From contig CAWGKT010000005.1 of the NCBI GenBank assembly GCA_963823215.1, positions 310,001 through 374,000 of the forward strand: a stretch of 64,000 nt of DNA. The letters run 5' to 3'. The notes beneath the pieces were generated by a model, which was not told where the DNA came from, did not search any database, and saw nothing but the letters and a program-made list of their open reading frames with translations. The stretch is from CAIWHR01 sp963823215 (GTDB taxonomy: Bacteria; Pseudomonadota; Gammaproteobacteria; Burkholderiales; Casimicrobiaceae). The stretch's first letter is position 1. Each line of letters begins with the position of its first letter. A program made the translations under genes and the position numbers. This document shows, one piece after another, positions 23,072 to 32,787 of this stretch.

Positions 23072-24132
23072 AATTCATCGACGAAGCCAACATCGAAGTC
23101 CTCGCCGGCGATGGCGGCAACGGCTCGGCGTCGTTCCGGCGCGAGAAGTACGTGCCGCGCGGCGGGCCGGACGGCGGCGACGGGGGGCGTGGCGGCAGCA
23201 TCATCGCCGTGGCCGACCGCAACATCAATACGCTGATCGAATACCGTTATGCGCGGATCCATCGGGCCAAGCACGGCGAGAACGGCCATGGCGCCGACAA
23301 GTACGGCCGGGGTGCGGAGGACATCCTCCTGCGCGTGCCCGTCGGCACCACGATCACCGACGCCGACACCGGCGCGTTCGTCGCCGATCTTGCCGCGCAC
23401 GGGCAGCAGGCGCTCGTCGCGCAGGGGGGCAAGGGCGGCCTCGGCAACATCCACTTCAAGTCGAGCACGAACCGCGCGCCGCGCCAGTTCACGCCCGGTG
23501 AAGAGGGACAGAAGCGGCGACTGCATCTCGAGCTCAAGGTGCTGGCCGATGTCGGCCTGCTCGGCCTGCCGAATGCCGGCAAGAGCACGTTCATCCGCGC
23601 CGTTTCGGCGGCGCGGCCCAAGGTCGCCGATTACCCGTTCACGACGCTGGCGCCGAACCTGGGCGTCGTGCGCACCGACGAGAACCGCAGCTTCGTCGTC
23701 GCGGACATCCCCGGCCTCATCGAGGGCGCGGCCGACGGCGCCGGGCTCGGCCACCAGTTCCTCCGCCACCTGCAGCGCACGCGCATGCTGCTGCACATCG
23801 TCGATATCGCACCGTTCGATCCGGACGCCGATCCGGTCCGCGACGCCAGGGCGATCGTCGCCGAGTTGAAGCGCTACGATGTCGCGTTGTTCGAGAAACC
23901 GCGCTGGCTCGTGCTGAACAAGATCGACCTCGTTCCGCAAAGCGAGCGCGCCGCGCGCGTGCGGGCTTTCGTCAAGGCGTACGGCTGGAAGGGCCCGGTC
24001 TTCGCCGTGGCCGCGGTCAACGGCGAAGGCTGCCGTGCGCTCGTCTTCAAGATCCAGGATTGGCTCGATGCGCACCCGGCGCCCGCGCCTGTAGCGGCCG
24101 AGCCCGCGCCCGCCGGGCTGCCGGGACCATGA
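23068..24132 (+). CDS. obgE: GTPase ObgE/CgtA
   Basis: Obg GTPases act in 50S ribosome maturation and stress response. GTG 23068 (VKFIDEANIEV) overlaps the preceding stop. The glycine-rich Obg fold (GDGGNGSASFRREKYVPRGG) is followed by the G domain with G1 GLPNAGKST, G3 DIPGLIEGA and G4 NKID. About 354 residues with a short Ala/Pro tail. Intact. The usual rplU-rpmA pair is not upstream. Confidence 0.97.
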   Translation: MKFIDEANIEVLAGDGGNGSASFRREKYVPRGGPDGGDGGRGGSIIAVADRNINTLIEYRYARIHRAKHGENGHGADKYGRGAEDILLRVPVGTTITDADTGAFVADLAAHGQQALVAQGGKGGLGNIHFKSSTNRAPRQFTPGEEGQKRRLHLELKVLADVGLLGLPNAGKSTFIRAVSAARPKVADYPFTTLAPNLGVVRTDENRSFVVADIPGLIEGAADGAGLGHQFLRHLQRTRMLLHIVDIAPFDPDADPVRDARAIVAELKRYDVALFEKPRWLVLNKIDLVPQSERAARVRAFVKAYGWKGPVFAVAAVNGEGCRALVFKIQDWLDAHPAPAPVAAEPAPAGLPGP

Positions 24133-24312
24133 GCGCCGCCGGGCCGCCCCAAGGCGCGAATCGCGCCCCCTCTGGGGGCAGCGCAGCGGCGAACGCCGCA
24201 AGCGTGGGGGCCCTTGTCCGCGCCGCCGGGCCGCCCCAAGGCGCGAATCGCGCCCCCTCTGGGGGCAGCGCAGCGGTCGAATTGGCCAATGAGGCCGCAA
24301 GCGTGGGGGCAC
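24133..24312. repeat. Duplicated Burkholderiales-type intergenic repeat
   Basis: Two direct copies of GCCGGGCCGCCCCAAGGCGCG .. CCCCCTCTGGGGGCAGCGCAGCGG occur at 24133-24189 and 24220-24276. Each is followed by CGCAAGCGTGGGGGC (24198-24212 and 24297-24311). CCCCC/GGGGG arms in each copy can pair. Similar sequences are widely scattered between genes in Burkholderiales. It sits between obgE and proB. Confidence 0.85.
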
Positions 24313-24316
24313 ACCA

Positions 24317-25438
24317 ATGACGACGCCCGTCGCAAGCGCGCGCCGCCTGGTGGTGAAGGTCGGCTCGAGCCTCGTCACCAACGACGGGCGCGGACTCGAC
24401 CATGCCGCGGTCGAGCGCTGGGCGACACAGATCGCGGAGTTGCGACGTGCCGGCAGGCAGATCGTGCTGGTGTCGTCAGGCGCAATCGCCGAAGGCGTCA
24501 AGCGGCTCGGCTGGACGGCGCGCCCGTCGACGATGCACGAACTGCAGGCGGCGGCAGCCGTCGGCCAGATGGGTCTGGTACAGGCCTACGAATCGGCCTT
24601 CGCCCGCTTCGGCCTGCACACGGCGCAGATCCTGCTCACGCACGACGACCTTGCGGATCGCCGCCGTTACCTCAACGCGCGCTCGACCTTGTTCACGCTA
24701 CTCGCGCTCGACGTCATCCCGATCATCAACGAAAACGACACCGTCACCACCGACGAGATCCGCTTCGGCGACAACGACACGCTGGGCGCGCTCGTGACGA
24801 ATCTGATCGAGGCCGACGTGCTGGTGCTGCTCACCGATCAGCCGGGGCTCTTCACGGCCGACCCGCGCCGCGATCCGGCCGCCACGCTGGTGCGCACGGC
24901 TCAGGCGGGGGAATCGCGGCTCGAGGCGATGGCCGGCGGCGCCGGCAGCGCGGTCGGCAGCGGCGGCATGCTGTCCAAGGTGCTCGCCGCCAAGCGCGCG
25001 GCGCGCTCGGGGGCGTCCACCGTCATTGCCGACGGGCGCGAGGAAAACGTATTGGCGCGGCTCGCGGCGGGCGAGGAGATCGGCACGACGCTCGTCGCCC
25101 CCGACGTTTCGTTGGGCGCGCGCAAGCAGTGGCTGGCCGACCACGTCCAGCTCGCGGGCCGGCTGACGCTCGATGCCGGCGCCGTGCGCGCGCTCGTGCG
25201 CGACGGCAAGAGCCTGCTGCCGATCGGCGTGGTTCGCGTCGAGGGCAGTTTCGAGCGCGGCGAGATCGTCGGCTGCTTCGACCCCGACGGCCGCGAGGTC
25301 GCGCGCGGCCTCGTCAACTACAGCGCGCCCGAAACCGCGCGCATCCTGCGCAAGCCGTCGTCCGAGATCGAGGCGATACTCGGCTACATCGACGAACCCG
25401 AACTGATCCACAGGAACAATTTGGTGCTTCTCGGATGA
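24317..25438 (+). CDS. proB: Glutamate 5-kinase
   Basis: ProB phosphorylates glutamate in the first step of proline synthesis. The 373-residue protein has an amino acid kinase domain (RRLVVKVGSSLVTNDG, VSSGAIAEGVKRLG, IINENDTVTTDEIRFGDND) and a C-terminal PUA domain (GVVRVEGSFERGEIVGC). Intact; start ATG 24317 follows the repeat. Confidence 0.96.
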   Translation: MTTPVASARRLVVKVGSSLVTNDGRGLDHAAVERWATQIAELRRAGRQIVLVSSGAIAEGVKRLGWTARPSTMHELQAAAAVGQMGLVQAYESAFARFGLHTAQILLTHDDLADRRRYLNARSTLFTLLALDVIPIINENDTVTTDEIRFGDNDTLGALVTNLIEADVLVLLTDQPGLFTADPRRDPAATLVRTAQAGESRLEAMAGGAGSAVGSGGMLSKVLAAKRAARSGASTVIADGREENVLARLAAGEEIGTTLVAPDVSLGARKQWLADHVQLAGRLTLDAGAVRALVRDGKSLLPIGVVRVEGSFERGEIVGCFDPDGREVARGLVNYSAPETARILRKPSSEIEAILGYIDEPELIHRNNLVLLG

Positions 25439-25454
25439 ACGCTTGCCGTCGGCG

Positions 25455-26006
25455 CTACGCCAGCGGATCGGCGTAGGACGAGGGCATCGCCGGATGCGCG
25501 AGGCCGTAGAGACGCTCGCGGCGGGTCTGCGGATGGACGTGCATGAAGCGCTCGAGCTCGGTGAGCGCGCGCCGGTACACCTCGCGCTTGAACTCGATGA
25601 CGGAGTCGAGCGGCACCCAGTAGTCGTGCCAGCGCCACGCGTCGAATTCCGGACGCTCGCTCGCGCGCAGCGACACGTCGGTGTCGCGCCCGACAAGCCG
25701 GAGCAGATACCAGATCTGCTTCTGCCCGCGGTAGCTTCCCCGCCACTCGCGCTTCACCCAGTGTTGCGGCACCTCGTAACGCAGCCAGTCGCGCGTGCGG
25801 CCCAGGATCCTTATGTGCTTCGGCTCGAGCCCGGTTTCCTCGTGCAGCTCCCGGTACATGGCCTTTTCGGGCGTTTCACCGGGATTGATGCCGCCTTGCG
25901 GAAACTGCCAGGAATGTTCGCGGACCCTTTTGCCCCAAAAGACCTGGTTTTTCGCGTTAGCAACGACGATGGCAACGTTCGGGCGATAACCGTCGCGGTC
26001 CAGCAT
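25455..26006 (-). CDS. rppH: RNA pyrophosphohydrolase (Nudix)
   Basis: RppH removes pyrophosphate from the 5' end of mRNA and so triggers decay. From ATG 26006 the protein begins MLDRDGYRPNVAIVVAN, the family start. The Nudix box is GGINPGETPEKAMYRELHEE. The 183-residue length is normal. It is convergent with proB. Confidence 0.95.
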   Translation of the reverse strand: MLDRDGYRPNVAIVVANAKNQVFWGKRVREHSWQFPQGGINPGETPEKAMYRELHEETGLEPKHIRILGRTRDWLRYEVPQHWVKREWRGSYRGQKQIWYLLRLVGRDTDVSLRASERPEFDAWRWHDYWVPLDSVIEFKREVYRRALTELERFMHVHPQTRRERLYGLAHPAMPSSYADPLA

Positions 26007-26153
26007 CGCGGTCACCCCGAAGATTTGGTTGCGCCCATTCTTCCACAGATCGCGGGCGTTGGCTAGAGAATCGGCGCCCTGCCGCAACCTCGTCAGCGCG
26101 CGGCGCGTCGTTCGCGCCGCACCACGGCCAGCGTCAAGAGGGCATCGCGACCC

Positions 26154-26933
26154 TCAGCGGTTCAGATGCACGACCCGAGCGAGATTGGCGAGAATCTCGT
26201 AGGTCGCGTAATAGCTGCCCCGTAGACCGCTCATGCTCGGAACATAGTCCAGAATCGTGTCTTCCGATCCGCCGAGCCGTCCGGTCGGTGCGCCGACAAC
26301 GGCAAGGCCCTGCGCCTGGAATTCGGCCATCGCGCGCCGCATGTCGAAACCGTGGGCGACGAGGACCACGCGGTCGATGCCGTCCTTCTTCAGCGTTCGG
26401 GCCGACAGTACGGCGTTCTCGTGCGTCGTGCGCGAGCGTGCCTCGATCCAGCGCACGGGCACGCCGAATTCGTGCTCCAGAGACGCCGCCATCAATTTGG
26501 CCTCGGGCTCGCCTCCCAAGACCGACCCACCCGAGACCAGGACCGGAAGGCCGGTCAGACGCGCGACGCGAGCCCCATAGCGCACGCGCTCCAGCGTAAG
26601 CGTTGCCAGGGTATCGCCACCATACTCGGGCGCATTGCGCCGGACGCCGCCACCGAGAATCACGACGGCCTGGGCGTTGCGCACTGCATCGACGTCAAAC
26701 GGAGCCGAGGTATCGACGAACTGGGCCAGGAAATCGGCAACGACCGGCATCGAAAGCGCCAGCAGACCTACCACGCCCGCCGCCGCGAGCGAGCGTCCGA
26801 TGCGCGGAAGGCGCGTACACAGGCCAAGGCCGACGATGGCCACGAGCAGGGGTCCCGTCGGCGGCAGCACCAGCGCCTTGACCAGCGCCTTCAGCCAGAG
26901 AAAATCCATCATCGGCGGGGCTTGATGATGCAC
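26154..26933 (-). CDS. YdcF/ElyC family (DUF218) membrane protein
   Basis: A 259-residue protein with two N-terminal hydrophobic helices, then a DUF218 domain with AVVILGGGVRRNAPEYGG, GLPVLVSGGSV, EARSRTTHENAVLSA and VLVAHGFDMRRAM. ElyC-type members act in envelope or peptidoglycan-lipid carrier metabolism. The start may be ATG 26912 (MDFLWLKALVKALVLPPTG) rather than 26933. Confidence 0.88.
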   Translation of the reverse strand: MHHQAPPMMDFLWLKALVKALVLPPTGPLLVAIVGLGLCTRLPRIGRSLAAAGVVGLLALSMPVVADFLAQFVDTSAPFDVDAVRNAQAVVILGGGVRRNAPEYGGDTLATLTLERVRYGARVARLTGLPVLVSGGSVLGGEPEAKLMAASLEHEFGVPVRWIEARSRTTHENAVLSARTLKKDGIDRVVLVAHGFDMRRAMAEFQAQGLAVVGAPTGRLGGSEDTILDYVPSMSGLRGSYYATYEILANLARVVHLNR

Positions 26934-27570
26934 GGTCTGCAGTGATCCGGTTGCGTTCGCAACAGAACCAATGCAGTCATTCCGTCGATCACCGCGTCGG
27001 ATCCTGACAGTGACACACCAATGCCGTCGCGCGCCCTCCGCTGTAGCACACAGATGCCTGCCTCATCCCGAATCTGCGTCGCATTGCCCTGGACATCCCG
27101 CATCCTCGCAGTAGGCACCAACTTACGCGCATCGCCTCCGCCACGCTTACGCCATCAACGCGGAGGCAAGTCGAAAGGCATGGTCGTTACATTTTTTGTA
27201 GTTGACATCGATTGTAGCGCACGCACTTGTGGTCAACAGTCTGCAGTGCATTTCGCATTGTCCGCTCGCATCCCGCATGTGCCTGAACGTCGCGATCCGT
27301 ATCCGCAGCGAGCAAAAAAGTTTCGCTTTCTTGATTCTGGATAGTTGCGGAATTTCTTCTCTTCAGGTATCCCTCGCAATTTCCAATTTTCGCGCGTCGC
27401 AATCGTCGTCTCTGGCGCGGACATCATACCAAGCCAGCATGATGCGGCCGGCGCTTCCAGCCGGGTGCGCCGTGAAGACTTGGGGATATTCTTGCTTGGG
27501 CAATTGGCGGCTGCGCGGCGAATGTTTCGCTCGCCTCCAGCTTCGCTCCCTTCGTTGGATGGAGTTCCAC
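26934..27570. other. AT-richer intergenic region before the first FeeM-like gene
   Basis: No gene is supported; small open frames lack homology and a 5' extension of the next frame reads as non-coding. Within it, GTTGAC (27201-27206) and GTCAAC (27232-27237) are an inverted pair that could be an operator, and a weak sigma-54-like site lies at 27481-27495. Confidence 0.4.
27481..27495 (+). promoter_or_regulatory. Weak sigma-54-like site upstream of FeeM-like gene 1
   Basis: TGGGGATATTCTTGC keeps GG-N10-GC spacing and a perfect -12 TTGC, but the -24 element has three mismatches to TGGCAC. It is 76 bases upstream of ATG 27571. Confidence 0.3.
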
Positions 27571-28395
27571 ATGCTGCAAGACCGCGCTGCAAGCGTGCCC
27601 GCAACTGCGTACGCAATCCCGCCGGAGATGCTGAATGGTTTTTCCCCCGCGCATGACTCCGAATTCCCGATCACTGTCGGCGCGCGCGATGCTTTCGCGG
27701 GGCTGATCGCAAGCCGGGGACGACAGGGCAACCGCAATCCAGTGCACGCGCCTGTCGCGCGCACGCGCACGCCTGCTGCCGTTCCCACAGCCAGCGCACC
27801 GAAGCTGCAAGTCGGGGTGGCGGAGTCGGTCGAGCAGATCGAAGCCACGGATCGCCTCATTCGCACCCGCTACGCGTGGCGCGGCTACAGTCTCGAGGCG
27901 TTCGAATATCAAGGTACATCGGCCGGAGCACAAGCCGTGCGCCGCGAGGTCACATTTTTCGCGGCCGATCACCAGGCAACGCTGGGTACAATCACGTTGC
28001 GACTGGACGGCCCCGAGGGATTGCGAGCGGAAGCCACACATGTCGAAGTTGTGCAGCGCGCGCGCGCCGAGGGCCGTTGCATCGGCGAACTGACGCGGCT
28101 CGCTCTTGCGGAAGGGGTCGACTCGCGCCGCGTCCTCGCTTCCCTCTTCGGGCTCGTCTACGCAGTGGGACGGATCAGGCACGGCGTGAGCGACGTGTTC
28201 ATCGAGGTCAACCCGCGACATGTCGCTTTCTATTCCCGCGCGCTGGGATTCGCCGTTGTCGGCGAGGCCCGCATGTGCGAACGCGTGCGGGCACCCTCGG
28301 TACTCCTTCACACTGCCGTCGAAACACTGGAGCAGCGGCTCGAACTCGCGTGCGCGGACCCGGCGGACGAACCGTTGGTCCGTTACGGTAACTGA
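27571..28395 (+). CDS. FeeM-like N-acyl amino acid synthase / PEP-CTERM-associated acyltransferase, copy 1
   Basis: The C-terminal 190 residues match the GNAT-like FeeM/exosortase-associated acyltransferase family. They contain QIEATDRLIRTRYAWRGY, a beta strand with LGTITLRLDG, ELTRLALAEG, and the signature EVNPRHVAFYSRALGF followed by ERVRAPSVLLH. FeeM enzymes transfer an acyl chain from acyl-ACP to an amino acid; related proteins occur with PEP-CTERM loci. The first 75 residues are low-complexity. ATG 27571 gives 274 residues; the frame is open back to 27202, but that part looks non-coding. Closest relative in the window is copy 2. Confidence 0.75.
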   Translation: MLQDRAASVPATAYAIPPEMLNGFSPAHDSEFPITVGARDAFAGLIASRGRQGNRNPVHAPVARTRTPAAVPTASAPKLQVGVAESVEQIEATDRLIRTRYAWRGYSLEAFEYQGTSAGAQAVRREVTFFAADHQATLGTITLRLDGPEGLRAEATHVEVVQRARAEGRCIGELTRLALAEGVDSRRVLASLFGLVYAVGRIRHGVSDVFIEVNPRHVAFYSRALGFAVVGEARMCERVRAPSVLLHTAVETLEQRLELACADPADEPLVRYGN

Positions 28396-28729
28396 CACGG
28401 AATCGCGCCGCCCTGGCTCAGGCGCGCGGCGCGCACGGCTCGGCCGCGATCCGGCAACCCGGGTTTCGTCTCGGCCCCGCCGGATCGGCCGACCTGGCCG
28501 CCTGACATCAGCTGGCACCATCCATTGTGTCGCCGCGGGCTGCATTGCCGGCCTATGGTAGATTATAGTACACTGTCATATTGGGGTGCTTTGTATGCCC
28601 CTTTGTCTTGCCCATTTGTCCCCAAACTGTGCCGCGTACGCAGACTACGACAGAGCCTTGGCGGATCACCTCCGCCGTAAGCGGTCGCGTCCCCGCTGAC
28701 GCGTCTCAAGTGGGCCACCTGCTGTCCTG
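28396..28729. other. Intergenic region between FeeM-like copies 1 and 2
   Basis: These 334 bases contain an AT-rich patch (TATGGTAGATTATAGTACACTG, about 28554-28575) with a -10-like TATAGT, probably the promoter of copy 2. No gene or repeat was recognised. Confidence 0.4.
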
Positions 28730-29551
28730 ATGCGGCAACGAAGAGTGCCACCATCAGCAGCGGGCCAAGACGGCGTTGGCGCGGTCCGCGCCGTTGGCCA
28801 GGTTTCTCTGCCGGACGTCCCGATCATGATGATTTGCGATACTCAGCCCCGCATCCAGGCGTCAATCGTCGGTCGTGGCCGCTCCCGCGGCAGGACGGTC
28901 GAACCAAACACCGATGCGTTGCACCGCGAACTACCGCTCCCGGCGGTGATTTGCAGCGACCTGCGAGTCGCCGTCGCGGAGTCGACGCAGCAAATCGAGG
29001 CTGCACGCGGCCTCGTTCGAAAACGATATGCCTGGCGGGGCTACGAAGTCGAGGGGGCAGGCGAGCATGCCGCCGACCTCGCACCAGAGCACACGAGCCA
29101 GGAAATCACGTTTGTGGCGGCGATCGACGAAGCAACGATAGGCACCGTCACGCTCAGACTCGATGGTCCCTCTGGATTGCGCGCTGAAGAAGCACACGGC
29201 GAGGTCATCCAGACGGCGCGGTTGGGCGGCCGCCGTATTTGCGAACTTACCCGTCTCGCCGTCGCGGAGCGCGTCGATTCGCACTCGGTGCTCGCGTCGC
29301 TATTCAGCCTGGCGTACGCAGCCGGCTGGACGATCCACGGCGTAACCGACGTTTTCATCGAGGTCAACCCGAGACACGTGGCTTTTTACTCGCGTGTTCT
29401 GGGTTTCGTGGTCGCCGCCGGCGAGCGAATCTGCGAGCGTGTCCGTGCGCCATCGGTTCTGCTTCACGTCGAGTCGGGGGCACTCGCCAAACGTCTGGAC
29501 GCGCTGGTCCAACGGACTTTTGCCCAACCGGTGCTGGCTCAAGCTGCCTGA
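28730..29551 (+). CDS. FeeM-like N-acyl amino acid synthase / PEP-CTERM-associated acyltransferase, copy 2
   Basis: Paralogue of the preceding gene. It shares AESTQQIEAARGLVRKRYAW, IGTVTLRLDGPSGLRAEEA, ELTRLAVAERVDSHSVLASL, EVNPRHVAFYSRVLGF and ERVRAPSVLLH. 273 residues from ATG 28730; ATG 28826 (MICDTQPRI) is an alternative because the first 32 residues have no counterpart. No strong ribosome-binding site is visible at either. Tandem duplication with copy 1 is inferred from the shared blocks. Confidence 0.75.
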   Translation: MRQRRVPPSAAGQDGVGAVRAVGQVSLPDVPIMMICDTQPRIQASIVGRGRSRGRTVEPNTDALHRELPLPAVICSDLRVAVAESTQQIEAARGLVRKRYAWRGYEVEGAGEHAADLAPEHTSQEITFVAAIDEATIGTVTLRLDGPSGLRAEEAHGEVIQTARLGGRRICELTRLAVAERVDSHSVLASLFSLAYAAGWTIHGVTDVFIEVNPRHVAFYSRVLGFVVAAGERICERVRAPSVLLHVESGALAKRLDALVQRTFAQPVLAQAA

Positions 29552-29637
29552 AGCGGGAAATGACCGGCGGGAAATGACCACGTTCGCGAGCGTCGACCGA
29601 ACGGGTGATCCGCCGGAATGCAAAGCAGGCAAAGTGG

Positions 29638-31053
29638 CTAGAAATCGTAACGCAGTTCCGCATAGACGCGGTCACGATTGTTGTAGCGGCCGAAATAGCC
29701 GTCGCTCGGCCCGGTGAAGATATCGACGCCGAACCCGACCGCCGTATTCTTCGCCGCGTACCAATTGAGCCGCGGCCGGATCAGCCCGCCTGCGTCCTTG
29801 AAGTTCTGAATCCACAGGATCTGCGGCTCGAAGGCGTCGGTCAGTTTGGTCGACAGGAAGACGCTCGCGCCGAATCCGTCGCTCTTGATCACGATGTCGC
29901 CCCCGCCGCCGTCGAAGTAGGCGCGCTGGAATCCCTGCACGTTGAGGCGCGTGTCGCCGGGCAGCGGAAACTCGACACTCAGGATGTAATCGAGCGTCGA
30001 GCGCTGGACAACGCCTTGCGGCACGGAGAGGTCCGTCACGCTGTAGCCCTGGCCGCTCGCATAGACGGCCTCGCGCGCGCAGGACCAGTCTCGCCCAGGT
30101 CCTTGCTCACGGTGCCGCCCGCCTGCCAGATCCGGTCGTACCGCGGCTGAAACACGAACGGTTGCCCGGGCGTGCCGGTCGGCAGGCGATAGAACGTCGG
30201 CTGCGAGCTGAAGCTGCGGTAGTAGAACGCCGCGAGATCCCACCCCGAGACGAGCGTATTGGCACGAACGCCATAGTTCGAGTTGCCGAGATTGCGGTCC
30301 GGGCGCATCGGGATCCAGGAACAGCGCGGCGACGTTCGACGGCGTCGGCGATGGCAGCGGCGCCGGGTAGAAATCGGCACCGGGCTTGCCGATCCGGTCG
30401 AACGTCGGGACGGGAATCCAGACGAACTCGACGTGCGCGTCGCCCGCAAAGTATTCGGCCCGCGCCGCCCACTGCGGAATGCGGATGACGTCGAAGCTCG
30501 GCAGCAGGAATTCGCGCATGTCGCGCGCCGAGACGACGTCGGCAAAGAACAGCCCGACGACTTCGCCCCAGATGATCTGCTGCGCACCCAGGCGGAAGTC
30601 CCAGGATCCGGCGGAGACGTCGATGTAGTTCTCGCCCCAGATCGCGGTCAGGCGCTGATTGTGCTTGACCGGGTCGAGATAGAAATCGGACGTCGCGTAG
30701 ACGAGGTCGCCGTCGACGCGACCGCCCACTTTCCATTTCACGTCTCCGCGAACTCGCCCTGCGCGGCGAGCGAGAGGCGGCCGACGCCGCGCGACCAGTG
30801 CGTCGGGTCCGCGTAGGTGTACGCGCCCAGGCCTCGAAGGAGCCGCTGCACCTTGACGCCGCGACTTTCCGGCCGACGGCCGAGTCGGTCGCCGAACAGC
30901 GCGTCCTTCGACAGGGGGTCCGCTTCCGCCGCCGCGAGCGCGCAATCGCGGCAGGTCGGTCGCACGGCGGAGCCGCGTCCTGCGCGTGCAGTTGCGCAGC
31001 AGCCATGAGCAGAAACGGTATCGCCGTTGCCAGAGCAATCGGGCTCGAATCAC
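29638..31053 (-). CDS. DUF1302 family outer-membrane protein, frameshifted
   Basis: A predicted beta-barrel protein ending in the outer-membrane signature VYAELRYDF with C-terminal Phe. Family segments include GRVDGDLVYATSDFYLDP, WDFRLGAQQIIWGEVVGLFF, QPRYDRIWQAGGTVSKDLG and FPLPGDTRLNVQGFQR. The N-terminus (GTG 31053) encodes a signal peptide (LATAIPFLLMAAAQLHAQ) after a shift. Breaks are near 31020, 30740, 30310 and 30080. The start overlaps the stop of the ABC ATPase gene, so the two are probably co-translated. DUF1302 proteins often accompany LolA-like proteins; function is not established. Confidence 0.78.
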   Translation of the reverse strand: MIRARLLWQRRYRFCSWLLRNCTRRTRLRRATDLPRLRARGGGSGPPVEGRAVRRPTRPSAGKSRRQGAAAPSRPGRVHLRGPDALVARRRPPLARRAGRVRGDVKWKVGGRVDGDLVYATSDFYLDPVKHNQRLTAIWGENYIDVSAGSWDFRLGAQQIIWGEVVGLFFADVVSARDMREFLLPSFDVIRIPQWAARAEYFAGDAHVEFVWIPVPTFDRIGKPGADFYPAPLPSPTPSNVAALFLDPDAPGPQSRQLELWRSCQYARLGVGSRGVLLPQLQLAADVLSPADRHARATVRVSAAVRPDLAGGRHREQGPGRDWSCAREAVYASGQGYSVTDLSVPQGVVQRSTLDYILSVEFPLPGDTRLNVQGFQRAYFDGGGGDIVIKSDGFGASVFLSTKLTDAFEPQILWIQNFKDAGGLIRPRLNWYAAKNTAVGFGVDIFTGPSDGYFGRYNNRDRVYAELRYDF

Positions 31054-31819
31054 TTTTCTGCCTCCTCCGAAATGGCTGCCTGCGCTTCCCGGACCGTCCG
31101 CCGTTCCTTCACGAGCACCCAGCCGTCGTCGGTCCGCATTCCCAGGCGGCGGATCCTGCCGTCTTCGATGCGCACGAGCCGGTCGGCCTTCGCGATCACC
31201 TTCTTGTCGTGCGTCGAAAACACGAACGTCGTCTGGAACGACCGGTTGATTTCCTTCATGAGCTCGAGAATCCCGGCGCCGGTCCGACTGTCGAGATTCG
31301 CCGTCGGCTCGTCGGCCAGGATGATCTTCGGCTGCGTCGCCAGCGCGCGCGCGATCGCGACGCGCTGCCGCTGCCCGCCGCTCAGCTCCGACGGCCGGTG
31401 GTGCGCGAACTTGCCGAGCTTGACGACATCGAGGAACCGGGCGACGCGCTCGCGGCGCTCCTTGCGACCGAGCTCCTTGAACTGGAGCAGCGGGTACTCG
31501 ACGTTCTCCTCGGCGGACAGCACCGGAAGCAGATTGAACGTCTGGAAGATGAAGCCGATGGTCCGCGCGCGCAAATCGGCGAGCTCGTCGGGCGTGCGGC
31601 CCGGACGTGTCGCGCCCGTCGATGAAGATCTTGCCGGTGGTCGGCGTGTCGATGCAGCCGATGAGGTTGAGCAGCGTCGACTTGCCGCTGCCCGAGGGGC
31701 CGGCGATCGCCAGGAAGACGCCTTCCTCGATGCTCAGGGTCACGCGCGTGCAGCGCCGGAACCATCTGGTCCCCGAGGCGGTATTGCTTCGAGACGTTTT
31801 CGACGCGGATCAGGGACAT
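31050..31819 (-). CDS. MacB/LolD-type ABC transporter ATP-binding protein, frameshifted
   Basis: This ATPase drives FtsX-type permeases. It has Walker A AIAGPSGSGKSTLLNLIGC, Q-loop FIFQTFNLLP, the signature LSGGQRQRVAIARALA and Walker B IILADEPTANLD. The first 30 codons (MSLIRVENVSKQYRLGDQM) and the segment before the Q-loop are in other frames (shifts near 31750 and 31600). About 255 residues, normal for LolD/MacB-N. Its likely partners are the two permeases at 35518-38034, about 3.7 kb away. Confidence 0.85.
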
Positions 31820-31908
31820 CGAAGGGAGACGCGGCGCGCGGCAATGGCTATACTATTGCATGTGGAATGTGAATACTAGGTTATAGGCTTTTGACTTCCT
31901 GCGCAAAA

Positions 31909-32686
31909 ATGTCCGCCCGCATCGCGCTTGCCCGGTGGTTCTCCGCTGGCGTTGGCGCTCGTCTGGCCGGCCGCCGGGCATCGCCGAGGAGAGTCCAGGC
32001 TCCAGCCGACGACGCGCTGGCCGCCTCGATCGTGCAGAAGGCCGACCAGGTGCGCTTTCCCGCGGAAGGCTTCGAGGTCGGCGTCACGATCAGCACGACG
32101 ACGCCGAGCGGTCCCGGCCGACGCGAGGAAGTACCGCGTCCTGTCGAAGGGGAACGAGAACACGGTCGTCATGACCACCGAGCCCGCATCGGAGCGCGGT
32201 CAGATCATGCTGATGAAGGGCCGCGACCTCTGGATCTTTCTGCCCGCCGTTTCGCAGCCGGTGCGGCTCCCGCTGGCGCAGCGCCTGACCGGTGCCGTGG
32301 CGAACGGCGACCTGGCGCGGGCCAACTTCGCCGGCGACTACAAGCCGCAGCTGCTGCGGACCGAAAAGGTCGACGGCGAGTCGATGTACGTCCTCGAGCT
32401 CACCGCCGTCGATCGCAGCGTGACCTACCATCGGGTGCTGTACTGGGTGCGCCAGTCGAACCACTGGCCGCACAAGGCGGAGTTCTACTCGCTGTCCGAT
32501 CGCCTGCTCAAGACGTGCCTGTACCAGAAATTCGAGCGGATGGCGGGACGCATGCGTCCGACGCGGCTGACGATGCAGGATGCGCTGCGCGCCGGCGAGG
32601 AATCGGTGCTGGAGTACGCCGACATGAAGCTGCGCGACCTGCCGGACAAGATCTTCACGAAGGACTACCTCAAGCGGCTCGAGTAG
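31909..32686 (+). CDS. LolA-like outer membrane lipoprotein-sorting protein, frameshifted at the N-terminus
   Basis: A periplasmic protein of the COG2834 lipoprotein-sorting type. From residue 70 onward it is intact: KYRVLSKGNENTVVMTTEP, RDLWIFLPAVSQPVRLPL, DYKPQLLRTEKVDGESMYV and EYADMKLRDLPDKIF. The signal peptide (SPLALALVWPAAG) and the next 50 residues lie in other frames (shifts near 31930, 31985 and 32110). It probably carries a lipidated substrate from the ABC exporter, from which it diverges by 90 bases. Confidence 0.8.
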
Positions 32687-32787
32687 TCCTGCGTGGACGA
32701 ACCGTACCCGTGCAATCGCGACGCGCCCGATGTCGCGCGCGGATGCCGAGCTGACGGAGACCTTGACAAACGCTCGGCGACGCGGCC

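Noticed and set aside
26909..27121. 70-codon minus-strand open frame
   Set aside because: No family resemblance, no ribosome-binding site seen, and overlap with the start region of the YdcF-like gene.
27202..27570. N-terminal extension of FeeM-like gene 1 to 27202
   Set aside because: The extra 123 codons have no counterpart in the paralogues and the DNA is AT-rich intergenic in character.
29553..29579. Direct repeat GCGGGAAATGACC twice after FeeM-like gene 2
   Set aside because: A 14-base local duplication with no further copies noticed; most likely slippage without a specific function.
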